Source: Straminergon stramineum
Taxonomy: Eukaryota; Streptophyta; Bryopsida; Hypnales; Calliergonaceae
Direction of reading: 5' to 3'
NCBI GenBank assembly: GCA_963920665.1
Contig: OY987268.1
Coordinates: forward strand, 19,284,501-19,348,500
DNA: 64,000 nucleotides
Part shown: positions 36,223-48,904 of the stretch, one piece after another
Layout of the letters: every line of letters starts with the position of its first letter
Numbering within the stretch: position 1 is the first letter of the stretch
Program-made: the position numbers and the translations under genes
Notes under the pieces: model-generated
Databases searched by the model: none
What the model was told of the DNA's origin: nothing
What the model saw: the letters and a program-made list of their open reading frames with translations, nothing else

Positions 36223-37800
36223 TTAAGCTCTACGGTACTCATCCCCACAATCTCCGATCATATCTTGCAAATCCCTTCCTCTGCTAGTAACGCTCTTAAT
36301 TCTATTGTAGTCGTCCTCATCCAGCTGTAGCTTGAAAATGGCTTGAGAATCTTTGATATGCTCTTTGAGTCCTAATCTGACCCCAATCATAGAGCCCGCC
36401 ACCGCAGGTTGGTCGAGAATGTACCTTACAGCCACAGTGGCCATGGACACCCCATGCTTCTTCGACACCGTCTTCACCTCCCTCAGAAGCTCCTGAAACA
36501 GGTTCCATCCACCCCAAGCGTCCACCATTCGCTTGTACTTATTAAGGGACGGAGTGTCCAGAGGTGGACCAGCAAAAGGAACGGAGATGTTGGCATCCAG
36601 AAATTTCTCTGACAACAAGCCGCCCATCACGGTCCCATATGTGATCAATTTCACTCCCATCGTGTTGCAAAGATCCGCCATGTGAGCCTGCGGACGCATG
36701 TCTACCAGGGAATGCTGCACTTGGTTGCTCACGATCGGGATTTGATTCTCCAGAATCAGCTGCAAGCGCTTGGTGTCAAAATTGGTCAACGCCAACGTCT
36801 TGATCTTGCCCTCCTCTTTTAAATCTGCCAAGTGCTTTAAAGCGTCGAGATAACCCTTGTCCGCGTAGTCCCACCAATGGAACTGCAGCATGTCCAAGGC
36901 CTTCACGTCCATGCGTTTCCGGGAGCGGTCAATATTGGATTCTACGTACGCTCGAGTCATCTTCACTGGCGGTGGCACCCATTTGGTTAGTCCGCGCACT
37001 TGCGATGCAGGCTCGTCTCCCCGCTCCCGTCTTACCCTATTAATGAAGAGCCCGTATAAGTCCTCGGCTGGCCCGTCTGCGACATCATCAAGCCACAAGA
37101 ACCAAGGCAATGAGCACATGACAGGTCCGCAAATTCGTCCAAGAGTCTGCAATTTCAACATTTCAGAATTAAACCGAAATAAACCTAGAAACGAGACTTC
37201 AAAGTTCAATATCGAACCGAACTGTCAGATTTATGCTTGCCGGTGTAATTAGCTGCAGCAGTCTTTTGAAAAATTGTGAAGTGTCCCTAAAGTCAAGTAT
37301 CAAGATTTCCATAGCCAAGTTCCAGTACAATCAAGTATCGTAGAGCTCCAAAGCCAGATTCATGCCAAGTAGAGATATTACTCCCCGTCATTGTTTAAGA
37401 ATGCAGAGATACAGGGACATGCAAAATTGGAGGGGGAAACTGGTAGAGGAAGAAATGACTTACAATGATCGGCCATGTCGAAAGTATCAAAGCCGGCATT
37501 CACGTGGCGCAGCATGGCGTCGACAGCATCGTCTCGCTCAATTCTGCCCCACCCACCGCTGGTCTGCCACATTCCATTAATCACCCGACAAATCTCCAGT
37601 CGATCCTCGCCACTGGAAACCACGGCGTGATCTGCTCGCTGCTGCTCTGCAGTGTCGACGCCTGCAACAACGGTGTTGGCCAATCTCCTCCCCACTCTAC
37701 ACCTGAAACTCGCGGCGCTCCGGTGAACCAACTTCGCTCCTGAGAGCACTGCCACGGACGACGCCATGGGGTGCCGGGAAAGAGTGGAGGCGGACGCCAT
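36223..37800 (-). CDS. Aldo/keto reductase, probably plastid-targeted
   Basis: NAD(P)H-dependent oxidoreductase of the aldo/keto reductase superfamily; the substrate cannot be told from sequence. Two exons, 37800-37464 and 37076-36223, join within Tyr113 (phase 1) and give 396 residues. The first ~45 residues are Ala/Ser/Arg-rich, with almost no acidic residues (MASASTLSRHPMASSVAVLS), like a chloroplast transit peptide. The expected catalytic tetrad is visible: Asp108 and Tyr113 in FDMADHYGPAED, Lys144 in LTKWVPPP and His179 in MLQFHWWDY. Conserved barrel motifs follow: KTLALTNFD, SNQVQHSLVD, KLITYGTVMGGLLSEKFL and a C-terminal cofactor loop region near AGSMIGVRLGLKEH. It resembles plant plastid-type AKRs of the At1g06690 kind; that assignment is from memory. 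The open frame continues 5' of 37800 but the next upstream start would be TTG, so Met at 37800 is chosen. Confidence 0.95.
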
Positions 37801-37992
37801 GGCTCTCACCTCTCCCAATTTCAATTACAACAAAAATTCCAGGTCTGGCTAATTCGAAATGACTGGCGCGTGCACGGCTTTCCAAACATAAGCCAACTCT
37901 TGGATATTAAGCTAAATCTAATGCTATCAAGCACGAATTGGGTCTTACAGGTCTGGAATGCGAGCTGCTAACTCTGTTCTTGCTAACTCTAG

Positions 37993-38176
37993 GTTTCGTG
38001 GAAGATCGCATCCCTTGCACACATTCAAAACGGGGAGAGGTGTGTAACGAAGGCTTCGAGGGACGTTTGTCTGCGGGCAAGCGATGGAATGCTCGCTGCA
38101 AGGAAAGCTGTGGTCTCGGAGGACGAGGATAGAATCCAGAGGATAGTAAGCATCCCCACCGGTCTCATCGCCACCG
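37993..38176 (+). CDS. Doubtful exon, 61 codons
   Basis: An acceptor with two branch-point-like TGCTAAC words (TTGCTAACTCTAG, ending 37992) and a donor (CCACCG|GTAAGC, 38177) bracket an open frame with coding-like composition: VSWKIASLAHIQNGERC, then MLAARKAVVSEDEDRIQRI. I do not recognise it. No neighbouring exon could be joined: the aldo/keto reductase start lies 193 bases to the left and repeat DNA begins to the right. It may be a gene remnant. The 14-base word GTAAGCATCCCCAC occurs twice, at 38146 and 38177. Confidence 0.25.
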
Positions 38177-38249
38177 GTAAGCATCCCCACTTGGAGGGCT
38201 CTGTAGGGCTTTTACTTCTTCTGCATATGCTCTCAAATTGTGATTTGAA

Positions 38250-39703
38250 ACTCTATGTGAGGTAGAAGCTTAGATACCAGAAGCTCAAGAATCAGTACAA
38301 GTCTTTTTGAAACCTTACAACGCCATGTAGATAATTCAAAGATGCATATACCATGCCCGGTGATTGAGGTCAGCAAAAAAAATGTACTCTGTATTTCTAG
38401 AATTCTGGAAATAGATTCCAGAATTGTTGGGATATAATTTTTTTTTATGGGAATTACAAATCTTTCTATTTTTAAACATTTGCCAAATCACATTGCCAAC
38501 TTTAACCCAATTATTTGGTATGGAGTGATGACCTTCACCACTAAATACAGTATATGACATTTTAAAGTTTCTTCATATCTTGACTAGGAAAAATCACGAA
38601 CATCATGAGATTTTTTCCATCATTTTTAATCATTTCTAGTTAGAAAATAGATTCAAATTGTATTTATGAGTCTATCTATACACATCAACTTAAATGAAAA
38701 GTCATAGGAATTTTTAACTTATACCCCTTGTTGTTACTTTAATAATTACATTTAGCTTACAATTCATTGGATTTTTTAAGCTTTATTGTAATAGAGCAAC
38801 TCTAGTCAATCCAATATAAAAAAATAATAGTGTATTATAGGCATTCAAAGGAAACTTATAGCTTTCCATCATGGACAATAGGGAGAATGCTTTGACTTTC
38901 CTAATCAATATGATAAGCATCACTCTAATACTTACAACCAATTAATAGGTCTTGCAATTGGGAAGATAAGGACAACATGAGTGTATATATATATAAAGAA
39001 GTGAGTTATGATAAGGCAAGATATAGGAACTTTGAATGATATGAGAGCTCTAAGGCTCACCCCACATTACATAAAATTGATCAATATGTTGAAGCTATAT
39101 TTTTCCAAATATTGTTGGTAATTATCTTTCATTCTTCTCATTTAGTCAAATTTGTATACTTATTCCATTTCTTGCCTCTTTTTATATTAGAATTATGATT
39201 TTTGGATTTTTTTTAATCATTTTTTATCTTATAATTTCAAATTTCAAACAAATTAAATTTTTTGAATTTTCTTTGGTTCTCAATATATCAAAAGTTGGAT
39301 CTTTCCAATCATTCTTCTTAAATTCCTTGTTGAAATTTTCCTTGTATTATCCTTCCATTTCAAAAGTTAAAAGTTTCAAAAACTTCTTTAATAGTAAAAA
39401 AGTGCAACTCTCTCAACAATTGCACTAAAATTCATTGCAATAGGATGATTTTAGCCTAAAAAAAACTCTATTATTTGGAAGGGGGATAAATAGAAGATTT
39501 TGAAGATTTTGAAGATTTCATTATAGCATCTAGTTCCAATCACCAATAAATAGTTGTAAGAATATATTTGATTTGTTTGACCCTATGAATTACAAAATTA
39601 TAATAATTCAAGGTGAATAAAAAGGTTTACTTTGAACTCGCTATACAAAAATCTTTATAACCTTGTGAGTGAAAAGAATGGAACTTTTCATGAAGAATGG
39701 GAT
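38250..39703. other. AT-rich intergenic DNA
   Basis: No gene supported. A plus-strand frame at 39195-39428 is Phe/Ile/Lys-rich, typical of random AT-rich sequence. Confidence 0.5.
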
Positions 39704-39707
39704 TTAC

Positions 39708-40625
39708 CCCCTAAAGGACCATTTGTTCCCTTGGGGGACAATTTGGGTCCAGGCAGGTTTTTGATGTCTCAATTTTTAGTGATATTTTTTGGAATTTTTT
39801 GAGGTTGTATATTTTTGCAAGAGCTTTGTGAACAATTTTTATTTTCATCAATGCCCGGGAACAAAAGTTATGGCATAATAAGCAAAAATGGAGTTTGGCG
39901 GGCAGCACAAAAAAAATCATAGAAAGTCAAAATAATTTTTTTTCAAAATTTTTTCTCAAAGATTATATTTTTGTCTACATGTGAAGTTTTGTTTCATTCA
40001 ATTTGGACTAATAATGAGAAAGTTATGGACAATCTTAGTTTTTCGGGCAATCTAAGCATCTTCTTGAAAAAATAACTTGTGGAATTCATTTTTGAATGCA
40101 ATTTTTAGAATTTTTCTAAAATAATGCTAGGAAAGGTTAGATTCTCTTGCTAGAACAATCTCACTTTGGGGATTAGTGTGATTCAATTCCATCTAAAAAT
40201 ATTAACAATTTAGTTTTTTCTTCAATCTTGAACCCACCTCTTCTTAACAATTTTTTAATGAGTGAAAATTAAGGGGGGGTTTTCCAAATTTTTTTGTATA
40301 TTCTCAACTCAACTACTTAACATAAATAAGTAGAAAATCAAAATCTGCAGTGCAAAAAATTTGAACTAAAAATATTCAAAGCCAAAAAATCTAGTCAAGC
40401 AAGGTGCAAAAAAAACTTGTTTTCTTCACTTTAAATGCATTTATCTTGCAATCTGCATGGTCAAAGTTTCTGAAATTTTTTCCATGTATTCATGTACTAG
40501 TCAAGTATAAGATCTTACGGTTTGATATGCAAAAAAGAACAATTTTTAATGTTCTTTTCTCTTAGCAATAGAAATGACAGTTTTGAGTGTTTTTTGATAG
40601 GAAAATCACCTTGGTCCTTTAGGGG
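39708..40625 (+). mobile_element. TTAA element, family B, full copy (918 bp)
   Basis: Starts CCCCTAAAGGACCATTTG and ends CCTTGGTCCTTTAGGGG, inverted repeats of about 14 bases. Right flank TTAA (40626-40629), left flank TTAC (39704-39707), one base changed. Collinear with 25149-26053. Used here as the reference for reconstructing the interrupted copy at 23645-26599. Confidence 0.85.
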
Positions 40626-40899
40626 TTAAAATGAACTATTTGTGAAGATAGGTAGTTCTAATATATCCCTAAAAATATATTTTAGAATATTTAGAATATA
40701 TTTTTAAACTATTATTCAAAATCCATAATTGGAGGATACTTTGAGAATTTATATATATTTAGATGATGAGATATTGGATGCTTCCCAAAAGATGGGAATT
40801 GTATGTAAAATAGGAATGATCTTTATAAATTGGATTAAGCTAGTTGTAGTTTTTGCATTATAGACAATAGTAAACTATTAAAGTTCCATCATTATCCCT

Positions 40900-40910
40900 C
40901 CCCCCCCCCC
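40900..40910 (+). repeat. Poly-C run (11)
   Basis: Eleven consecutive C bases in otherwise AT-rich DNA. Could be a slippage tract or an assembly-sensitive site. Confidence 0.9.
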
Positions 40911-41378
40911 TTCTCAATTTTCTTTGTCCATAAGGCAACTAGGCAAATCTAAATATTACATGAAGTGCCTTCTCACTATTCATCGTGGGTCAACTTTTTT
41001 TACTTTGAAAAGCAATAAAATGATCTATGAAATTGCCCAAAGTATTCAACATAATGGTGTTCTAAAATCATTGTGTAGATGGCATAATTGATGGAAGACA
41101 AAATTTTCTACTCACATTGCCTTGGGATTGATAAATGTCCACCTCAATTGCAAAGATGTTGTTATGTTACATCCTATAAAAAAATTCATTATCACATGTT
41201 ATAAATATTAATTTAAAACAAATTTTATTCACTTATTTTGTCGAGGTTGCCTTCATGATGAATATCTTCATATCTTTTAATATGATTAGGGAATGAAATG
41301 ATTAAAGGCTTGCTTGAATAGATATGGATTGGTCCAATCAAATCCAAAAAAAACAACTCATTATTTAGATAAAAATTA

Positions 41379-41458
41379 CTCCTTCCATTTGGAAATAGTG
41401 TATCCATTCTTGTGGTGATTGCACTGAGTATGGATACACTATTTCCAAACGGAGGGAG
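41379..41458. mobile_element. Stowaway-like MITE (80 bp hairpin)
   Basis: CTCCTTCCATTTGGAAATAG and its inverse CTATTTCCAAACGGAGGGAG end the element, with TA on both sides (41377-41378, 41459-41460). About 32 of the outer bases on each side pair, including GTGTATCCAT/ATGGATACAC. CTCCCTCCGT-type ends with a TA duplication mark Tc1/mariner-derived Stowaway MITEs. Confidence 0.85.
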
Positions 41459-42336
41459 TAAAAATTTGGCATTCAAATCTCAATTTTGATTCACTAGTAA
41501 GGTTTGATTGAAATTTACTTGCTCATTCAAATATTGATTTTTAAGACTTCTACATTGAATAGGGGTATTAAGGGACCAAAAAATTAAAGGGATTGATTGT
41601 AGAAAATGGTAGATGTTTGAAACATGATGTACATCCCCAATCACTTCAATAACTATTGATGTACAATAGAGGTAGATATTCATGTAGTGTGAAATGTAGA
41701 TTATTTAGTATAGGTCTCCTTAATACACATATTTAATGTAGTACATAAACTTCATTAAAAATTTCAAAGATGACAAATTAGCACAAAGAATCCCAAAATT
41801 CTAAAAATGCTTTGAATCTTTGGATCTTTTAGTATGTTAGGAATTAGCTCTAATTCTTAACAACCTCATCACTACTTACTCAAACTTTACAATTCTTCAC
41901 TTTGTATGCAACTATCAATTTGCAACTAAAATATGAAATCAAAATTTCAGTATGTTTTTCAGAGATTAAATCATGTCTTCTATGAATGATCATTCTTCTA
42001 AAAAAATCATATTGAATACTGAATATGGTTGATAAATTTGAAAAATTCACCATAGATGTATATGATAGTGTAAAAAATCATGATGCACACCAAAGTTCAA
42101 TTGTCATTCTAAAATTGGAACATCAATGTACAAGGCCTAAAGTTCAAATTGCAAATAATATTGAATTAAAAAAATCCTAACAATCTTCCAACTAAAATAA
42201 AAACCAAACTTGATAAATCTCATTTTAGGAATTGAAAATAAAATTCCCAAAGGATCATTTGTATGGATAGAATTCAAATGAAAGGAAAAGACCAAGAAGT
42301 GGTGAAAATACATTGTAGAGGTGATTTGTGTATTAT

Positions 42337-43187
42337 CCCCTAAAGGTCCCAACATCCCTAAAGTGGATGAGCTTTGGTCAAACTTGATTATAATTTTAGA
42401 AACTTGAAAGTATCCATTTTGGTTTTGATTGAAACTTAGAAAATGAATCCTAATAAGTTATTTTTTATTCACCATTTAAAAATTTGAAAAGCTTTGGAAA
42501 AATTCAAAAATTCAAATAGTTACTACAATTAGAAGCTCTATGTGTTAGAATCCAAATATCATGTGTATTTCATTCAAATTTTCTTCTTTAAAAAAAACAT
42601 AAATTACTTATCCAACCTTAATTCTAAAATAAAATGAAATAATGAAATAACTATATATACTCCAAATCATATAATTTTATGTACAAATTATGATTTAAAA
42701 AATTACAAGAAGTTGTTTTCTACAACAACAAAAATTGAAAATCAAGATTTTTAGAAAAAAATTCTTGTTCATTCATTAAAATTATCAAAATTTTATCCAT
42801 CAATTGTATGAAGGCTATATTTAGCTTGATGGTGATGACATGACCTAAAGAAGGTCATCACCAAGAGTGTTTTTGATGTAATAGAAGAAAATTATTAGTT
42901 GAAAGCTTTTTTACTATTATTCGTGGCTATTTTTCCTTGTTTAACAAACTTCATACAAATGATTTTTTTTTATAAATATTTAATAATTTATTTTTTCTTC
43001 TTAGTTCAAAAATTATAAAAATTATAATCTTTTACAAAACTAATAGAGATTTTTCAAATTGATTCTTAAATTAGACACAATCTCATGTGACAAAAATATT
43101 ACATTGATATTTGAATTTTATTTGAAAGGCTAAAATCAAATCAAAATCAAAGTTTGACCATATGGTAATGCAATAATCCATTAGGGG
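42337..43187 (+). mobile_element. TTAA-type element flanked by TTAT (851 bp)
   Basis: Starts CCCCTAAAGGTCCCAACATC and ends AATCCATTAGGGG, like the TTAA elements, but both flanks read TTAT (42333-42336 and 43188-43191). The interior is AT-rich without a transposase. Identical non-standard flanks suggest insertion at a TTAT site rather than later mutation. Confidence 0.65.
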
Positions 43188-43191
43188 TTAT

Positions 43192-44219
43192 ACATCTTCA
43201 ATTGTAGAAAAGTCAATAATAGTTTAATGAAGGAATTTCCAACTCAAACTTTTGCAAAAAACTTCAAAAAAATTTGATGAGTTTTTATTATCCATAATCT
43301 TGAATCATTCATCGGACACAAAATGTTGGCACTTTCATTCTAGAGTTTGTAAGACAAAAATACTATTGGAACATGCCTAAAACTATGACTAATGATTATT
43401 CAGGGGTGAAAGGCTCATTTTCATTGGTAAAAAAATAATAAATACCAAAATTATCTTTTTCTTAACACATAAGGCTTTCTAACCATATCACAATACTTGT
43501 GATTGTTGTTCATCTATGGTGATTCTTATTTGAAAGTGTTAGAACAATAATATAGCGATTTTTAAATTATTTCCATTACAATGTTTATTATTTTTAGATT
43601 TGATGCATCAAAATTCTTCGTTTTTCTATTGTGATTCTAATCATTTTGAGTGATTTTGTTGGTATTATAGGAATGAAAGTCTGTAATTTAGAATCCAAAA
43701 TTGTTGCCCCCTTTGTTAAGAAATTCATTTCTACTTTGTTTATATCGATAAAGACCAATATCTATCTTCTATTTATGGGATTCAAAATATCAAATATAGC
43801 TCTAGTTCTTAAAAATGCCAAACATTCTTATTTGATATATCTTCAATATTATAAAAAAATTATCAAAATAAATATTTAAAGAACATCATTATTAAAGCAA
43901 CCAATTTTTTTTTCCACAAAGGATTTAATTGAAATATCTACTAGAAAACAACACCTAATAAAAAAAATTGGAAAACATGATTATTTGAATATCATGTATT
44001 TAGATATTTCATCTATGTTGAAAGCTTTTTTAGCAAATCAAACTCAATGACAATTTTTCAATGCTATTAAAACCTTATCTTCGTGATTTGAAGAATAAAG
44101 ATTCATGCTTGTCTAGTTAGAATATTAAAAGAAGATAAATTTCATAGTATTTTCTAATGATGCTTCCTTCTATTAGTCCCCACATTCCAATCATTTTGAA
44201 AACAAATCTTATAGCCTTT
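43192..44219. other. AT-rich intergenic DNA
   Basis: No gene supported; an Ile/Lys-rich plus-strand frame at 43631-43879 looks like chance. Confidence 0.5.
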
Positions 44220-44660
44220 GAAAAAGACATGAATTATGATTTAAGCCTCATCCAATGTTTAGTAAATGGGGGAGTTCTTTTCACAAGATGACCTTGATAT
44301 GTGTAGACATTATAACTTAAGCCTCACCTTGTGTTGGGTAGGTGGAAGGGTTTTTATTTTGTAAGACAACCTTAGTATAGGCATTATAATTAAACTTTAT
44401 CTTATTTGGTAGGTAGATGCTCTATTTATAGGATGTTTGTACCATAGATATGTACAAGAATTGGTATGGGTCCTTATCTCAAGATCTCAAGATGACCCTA
44501 ACAAAGGCATTAGCACTTAAGCCTCATTTAGTGATTCATGGGGGGTTCCTTTTGTAGGATGCCCTTAACAAAAAAATATAATTTAAGCTTCACTTCATAT
44601 ATGGTGGGGGGCCCTTTCACAAGACACCCTAGACAAAGGCATTATAACTTGATCTTTAAG
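44220..44660 (+). repeat. Degenerate ~70-bp tandem array, block 1
   Basis: Repeated pattern AACTTAAGCCTCA..., a GTGTTTGGTGGGGG-like stretch, TTTTGTAGGATGCCC-like and GACAAAGGCAT-like. About six units of unequal length with 20-35% divergence by eye. Related blocks lie at 44876-45310, 47480-47905 and 48905-49060. Confidence 0.7.
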
Positions 44661-44875
44661 CACTCCAACTTCAATATATATTCTGGACAATGAATAGAAG
44701 GCTTCAAAGTATTGTTTTGTCCAACCAACTTCTCATCCACCTAATGTGATACTTGAATTTAAAAAAAAGGCAATTTCCATTATGATTGACCAATTTCATG
44801 AAATTGCAAAAAATGATATATTTATACAAAAATTTAAGAATTTTTTTGCAATAATTCAAAAAAAATATTAAGACA

Positions 44876-45310
44876 TTAAGGGATTGAGCCTCATTAGGTG
44901 TTTGGTGGTGGTTTAGGGTTTAGGTTGCAAGATGTTTTGGATAAAGATTAAAACTTAAGCCTCACTTAGTATTGGATAGGTGGGCCTTTATCAAGAACTT
45001 TAGGGCATGTGAATATGGTGCATTGAAATGCTATCAAGATAATTTGGTATCCATGTTGATATTGAATTGGCACATAGGTTGGTATTGAAATAACCTTTGT
45101 TGTCGAAAAGGCATCAAAAAAATCTAGCCGAACTTTTATGATGTAGGACATTTTAAACAAAGGCACGAAAACTTAAGCCTCACTTAGTATTTGGTGGTAG
45201 TCGTGTCTTTTTGTATAACAACCTAGACAAAAGCATGACAATTTACGCCTCACTCAATAATTTGGTAGAGGGGGCCTTTAGCAAGACACCCTTCACAAGA
45301 GGCATATATA
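44876..45310 (+). repeat. Degenerate ~70-bp tandem array, block 2
   Basis: Units contain ACTTAAGCCTCACTTAGTAT, TTTGGTGG and AGACAAAAGCATGACAA. One unit is interrupted by about 110 bases (45005-45150) of unrelated AT-rich sequence. Confidence 0.65.
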
Positions 45311-46226
45311 GAAAATGAACAAACAAAGTATCCAAAGTAGTAGGTGGTAGAATTGATGGTGGATGCATGGTTCGGTGTCACAATAAGGGTGATTGTAAGA
45401 AACACTTCAAGTTTGTGGCTCAAAAAAGCAATTTTTGGCCATAACACTATCAATAATATTTAGAATTATCAATATTGTGTATTAGTATTGTGTCGACAGA
45501 TCTAAATCGTCAATTCAACACTATGTAGTACTATAGAATTTAGTGGGGTACTATAGAAGCCACTAGGAGCAAAAAAATAGTAGAATAGGGATCTATGGAC
45601 CTTTTCATTTTTAGTAATTAAAAAAAAATTCAATAAAATTCAATAAAAGATGCACTTTTCTAGAAAAGATTGCGCTTGCATTCCACCAAAAAATTCATTT
45701 AGGAATTTTTTTTGCTCTTTGTAGCCTTTGCTCAAAAGAAGGCCACTTTGACACCATGTGTGCAACCAACATGTTGCTATTTTCATAAAAACTCAACATC
45801 AATCTTTTAATGTTAGTAGACCTCCACCACGCCAAATTTGTGGATTTGAATTCGCATCTAGGGTTCTAAAATAGGACTAAAGAGCAAAAACCTCCAAAAT
45901 GGCCAAGATAGACATCCAATCGGGGGCAATTTAAAAATAAAAAAATGATGTTTAAAAATTTGAAAAAATTACTTAATGTTTGAAACTATTGCATGTACCT
46001 TCATTCCAAATTTCATGCCAAACGGACAAATGATGCAAGAGTTATGAGCAAAAAATCACTCATCCAAGGGGGAGGGGACAAAAAATAGGACAATTGTTTC
46101 TTGCAATCACCCATAACCATGTCACAAGGTTGATTTCAAGGAGGGGTACATGCATTCCAAAGTGAATATCACACAAAATATTTTATTTCCTTATGCTATT
46201 TTTGAGTAAAAAACATAAGAACTTGA
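45311..46226. other. AT-rich intergenic DNA
   Basis: No gene or clear repeat recognised. Confidence 0.45.
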
Positions 46227-46230
46227 TTAA

Positions 46231-46452
46231 CCCTTAAAAGGCCCTTGGGGTCCCTCTATATGACTTGTATTTAGCTTTAAAACTCTTCAATTGTGATTTA
46301 ATAGATGAGTTTCCATAAATTTTTATTTATGTACTATCATGATCATCAATTTATTTTGTATTGAAAAGTATTTGGTCAATGTTTTCTTGATCAAATACCA
46401 CCAAATACATAATATATTATATAGCCCAAAGGGCTTTTAGGCCCTTCTAGGG
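46231..46452 (+). mobile_element. Short TTAA element, family D (222 bp)
   Basis: CCCTTAAAAGGCCC at the left and GGCCCTTCTAGGG at the right, TTAA at 46227-46230 and 46453-46456. The interior differs from family C although the length is the same. Non-coding. Confidence 0.75.
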
Positions 46453-46456
46453 TTAA

Positions 46457-47479
46457 GAAGACATCTATGTATTTTTTTGACAACTAATGTCTATCAACAT
46501 TGATTGATAGACTCTTAAAGATACATGTATGGACTTTTTTTTATAACATAAACACATGAAAATGGTTTATCGTGACTAATGTAAGACAAAATGAAAACAT
46601 TCTTCATCTACAAATGAATTCTTTAGTGCCAATATCATTGTATTTCATATGGTTATGGACTTTTACAGAGTGAAAATTAGGTTCACTCTTTGGAAGTCAT
46701 TTTCTTATGGATTTCATTAAAAAAAATTCTTTCCATTGCATGATATATTTGAAGTTTTAAGTGGGCATGTTTTGATTGTTTTCCTAAATAAAAGGAAAAC
46801 ACTTATGAAAGCTCTCATTAGATGGTTGATTGGTGAATCAACTAATGCCAATATTGAGACCCCAAACCATGCATCCACCCCTAACATCAAAAAGGCAACA
46901 ACAATGTGGAGTTTGTAATGTTGATGCTCATTTGTTTTATTGCATGGATGGCAACTTCTTGAAGGGATGGTTGTTAGTAGAGTTTCTTATAGTTCAACCT
47001 TTTCCTTGGAAATTGTCTTGACACTATTTGTAAATATCTTCACTTGGTGGATATATGATAGATGTTGGATTCATCTAAATTACATTTAGGGGCTCTCATA
47101 GCCTTCACCTTTGAGAATTTATAATCTATTCATCATGCATCCTAAAATTGTGTAACCACTTTCATCTTACTTCATTTAGATGTACCAATGCAAATTTTAT
47201 TTTATTTATTTATTTCTATTACATACCTATTGTGCCACAAGCTTATTTGGGTGATTTAGGTAGTAGTTACCTAAATAGATATGTTCAATTCATTGAAAAA
47301 AATAATTTATTAGAATTTCATTATTAAAAACTTGTAAAGCATCAATTAAGAAATGAAACTTTGAGCCCTTGCAAGGTAGTGAAAAATAAACTAGGTAAAG
47401 TATCCTAGTTTACATGTGACTTGTCTAAATCATGATACTCTTGTTCCATTGAATGTATAATTTTGGTGCACAAATTTGA
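46457..47479. other. AT-rich intergenic DNA
   Basis: No gene supported. Two short overlapping plus-strand frames at 46736-47021 have no recognisable content. Confidence 0.45.
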
Positions 47480-47905
47480 TCCTCAAGATTATAGAAGCTC
47501 ACTCAATGTTTGGTGGTGATGGCTATGGGGTCTTCTTTTAGGATGTCAAGGACAAAGGCATGACAACTTAAGCCTCCCTAAGTGATTTGGTGGTGGGGTC
47601 ATTTTTGTAGGACACCTTAGACAAAAGCATGACAACTTCTTAAAGTTCCCCTCTATAAATTAGTGAGGGGGTCTTTTTTGTAGGATGCCCTAAACAAAAG
47701 TGTGACAACTTAGGCCTCACTTAGTGTTTGGTAGGGGGGTCTTTTTTAACAAAAGTCCCTTGACAAAGGCACAACAACTTTGACTTCACTCGTTGTTACA
47801 TGGTGGTAGGGTCTTTTTTGTAAGACACCCTAGCCAAAGCCATGACAATTTAAGCCTCATTTAGTGATTTGATGGGGAGGTCCAATTTGCAAGATGCCCT
47901 TCATA
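47480..47905 (+). repeat. Degenerate ~70-bp tandem array, block 3
   Basis: The clearest block: about six consecutive units of 68-73 bases, each running GACAACTTAAGCCTCACT, GTGATTTGGTGG, GGGGTCTTTTTTGTAGGA and TGCCCTAGACAAAGGCAT with changes. Confidence 0.8.
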
Positions 47906-47929
47906 TAGCCTTGGAAATTTACCCTTTAA

Positions 47930-48650
47930 CCCCTAACAAAACTAGAATTGACCTATGGTTCACAATACAAAAAAATCTACATATAGGACCATGTGAGTTT
48001 GAGTAGTGATGAGATCTTTGATTGATTGATGTGAGATATTATTATTACAAATTTGATGCCCCTCACCTAGCTATTTCTAATACCATAGCATACATAGCGT
48101 GTTTACCAAAATCTAGACCTTTTTTTAACTCATTTTAATCAAACTGTCTTCCAAAACAAGATACAAAATTTTTGACCATACTCATCAATAGCAGAGACAT
48201 GCTTAGAGCTGTGTGGGAAAAGACAAATGATTTCACCATATCATTGAAAAGATTATAATAGTCAAGCATGACAACCTTTCATTTCATTAGGGGACATTTG
48301 GGGGCTCCAAGAGCCCATTTCAGCGTTGTTGCTTGCATTGTTCCCTGTGCTACCAGAAATTGGGAACTAGTCCATAATGGGCTGAATTTCCGAATTTTTG
48401 GAAAAAAAAACTAAAATTTTTTTTCCCCAAAATTTATGAAAAGTACTGATAAACTTAAAACTGAAATAAAAAAATAATTTTAAAAATTAAAAATTAAAAT
48501 TTTTTATGATGTGGTAGTGATTGTGCCATGCCATACAACTGCTATGGCAAGTTCCCACAACTTTGGAACTCAAGATAACTGGCAGGCTCTTGGAGGCCTC
48601 ATTTCATCTAATGTCGGAGGTTAGATTTGAGGCACTCAAGCACTCAAGGG
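47930..48650 (+). mobile_element. Possible TTAA element with an inner inverted-repeat element
   Basis: CCCCTAACAAAACTAG follows TTAA (47926-47929) and CACTCAAGGG precedes TTAA (48651-48654). Only the outermost five or so bases are inverted repeats, so this is tentative. Inside, 48285-48613 has its own inverted ends (CATTAGGGGACATTTGGGGG, CTCCAAGAGCC against GGCTCTTGGAG, CATCTAATG). Confidence 0.4.
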
Positions 48651-48904
48651 TTAATTGAAGCCGATTGATTCTATTCAATTCAATTGTGAACAAACTTTCT
48701 AATAGGTAGGGATGGTGTACTATGATATGTGCCCTACACATTTACTTACATCCACCATTTTAATCATGTAGGAATTGTAGGTGGATAGGATTGGTAGATT
48801 GCTCATACAACACTTTTGACTGTCCATGGCACACTACAATAGACTATATATAGATTGTTTGTTATTGTAAATTGTAGGCCAATTTTGGTTTTGTTTGGTA
48901 TTAA

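Noticed and set aside
43631..43879. 82-codon frame suggestive of a membrane protein
   Set aside because: Ile/Phe/Lys-rich as expected in AT-rich random DNA; no splice or family support.
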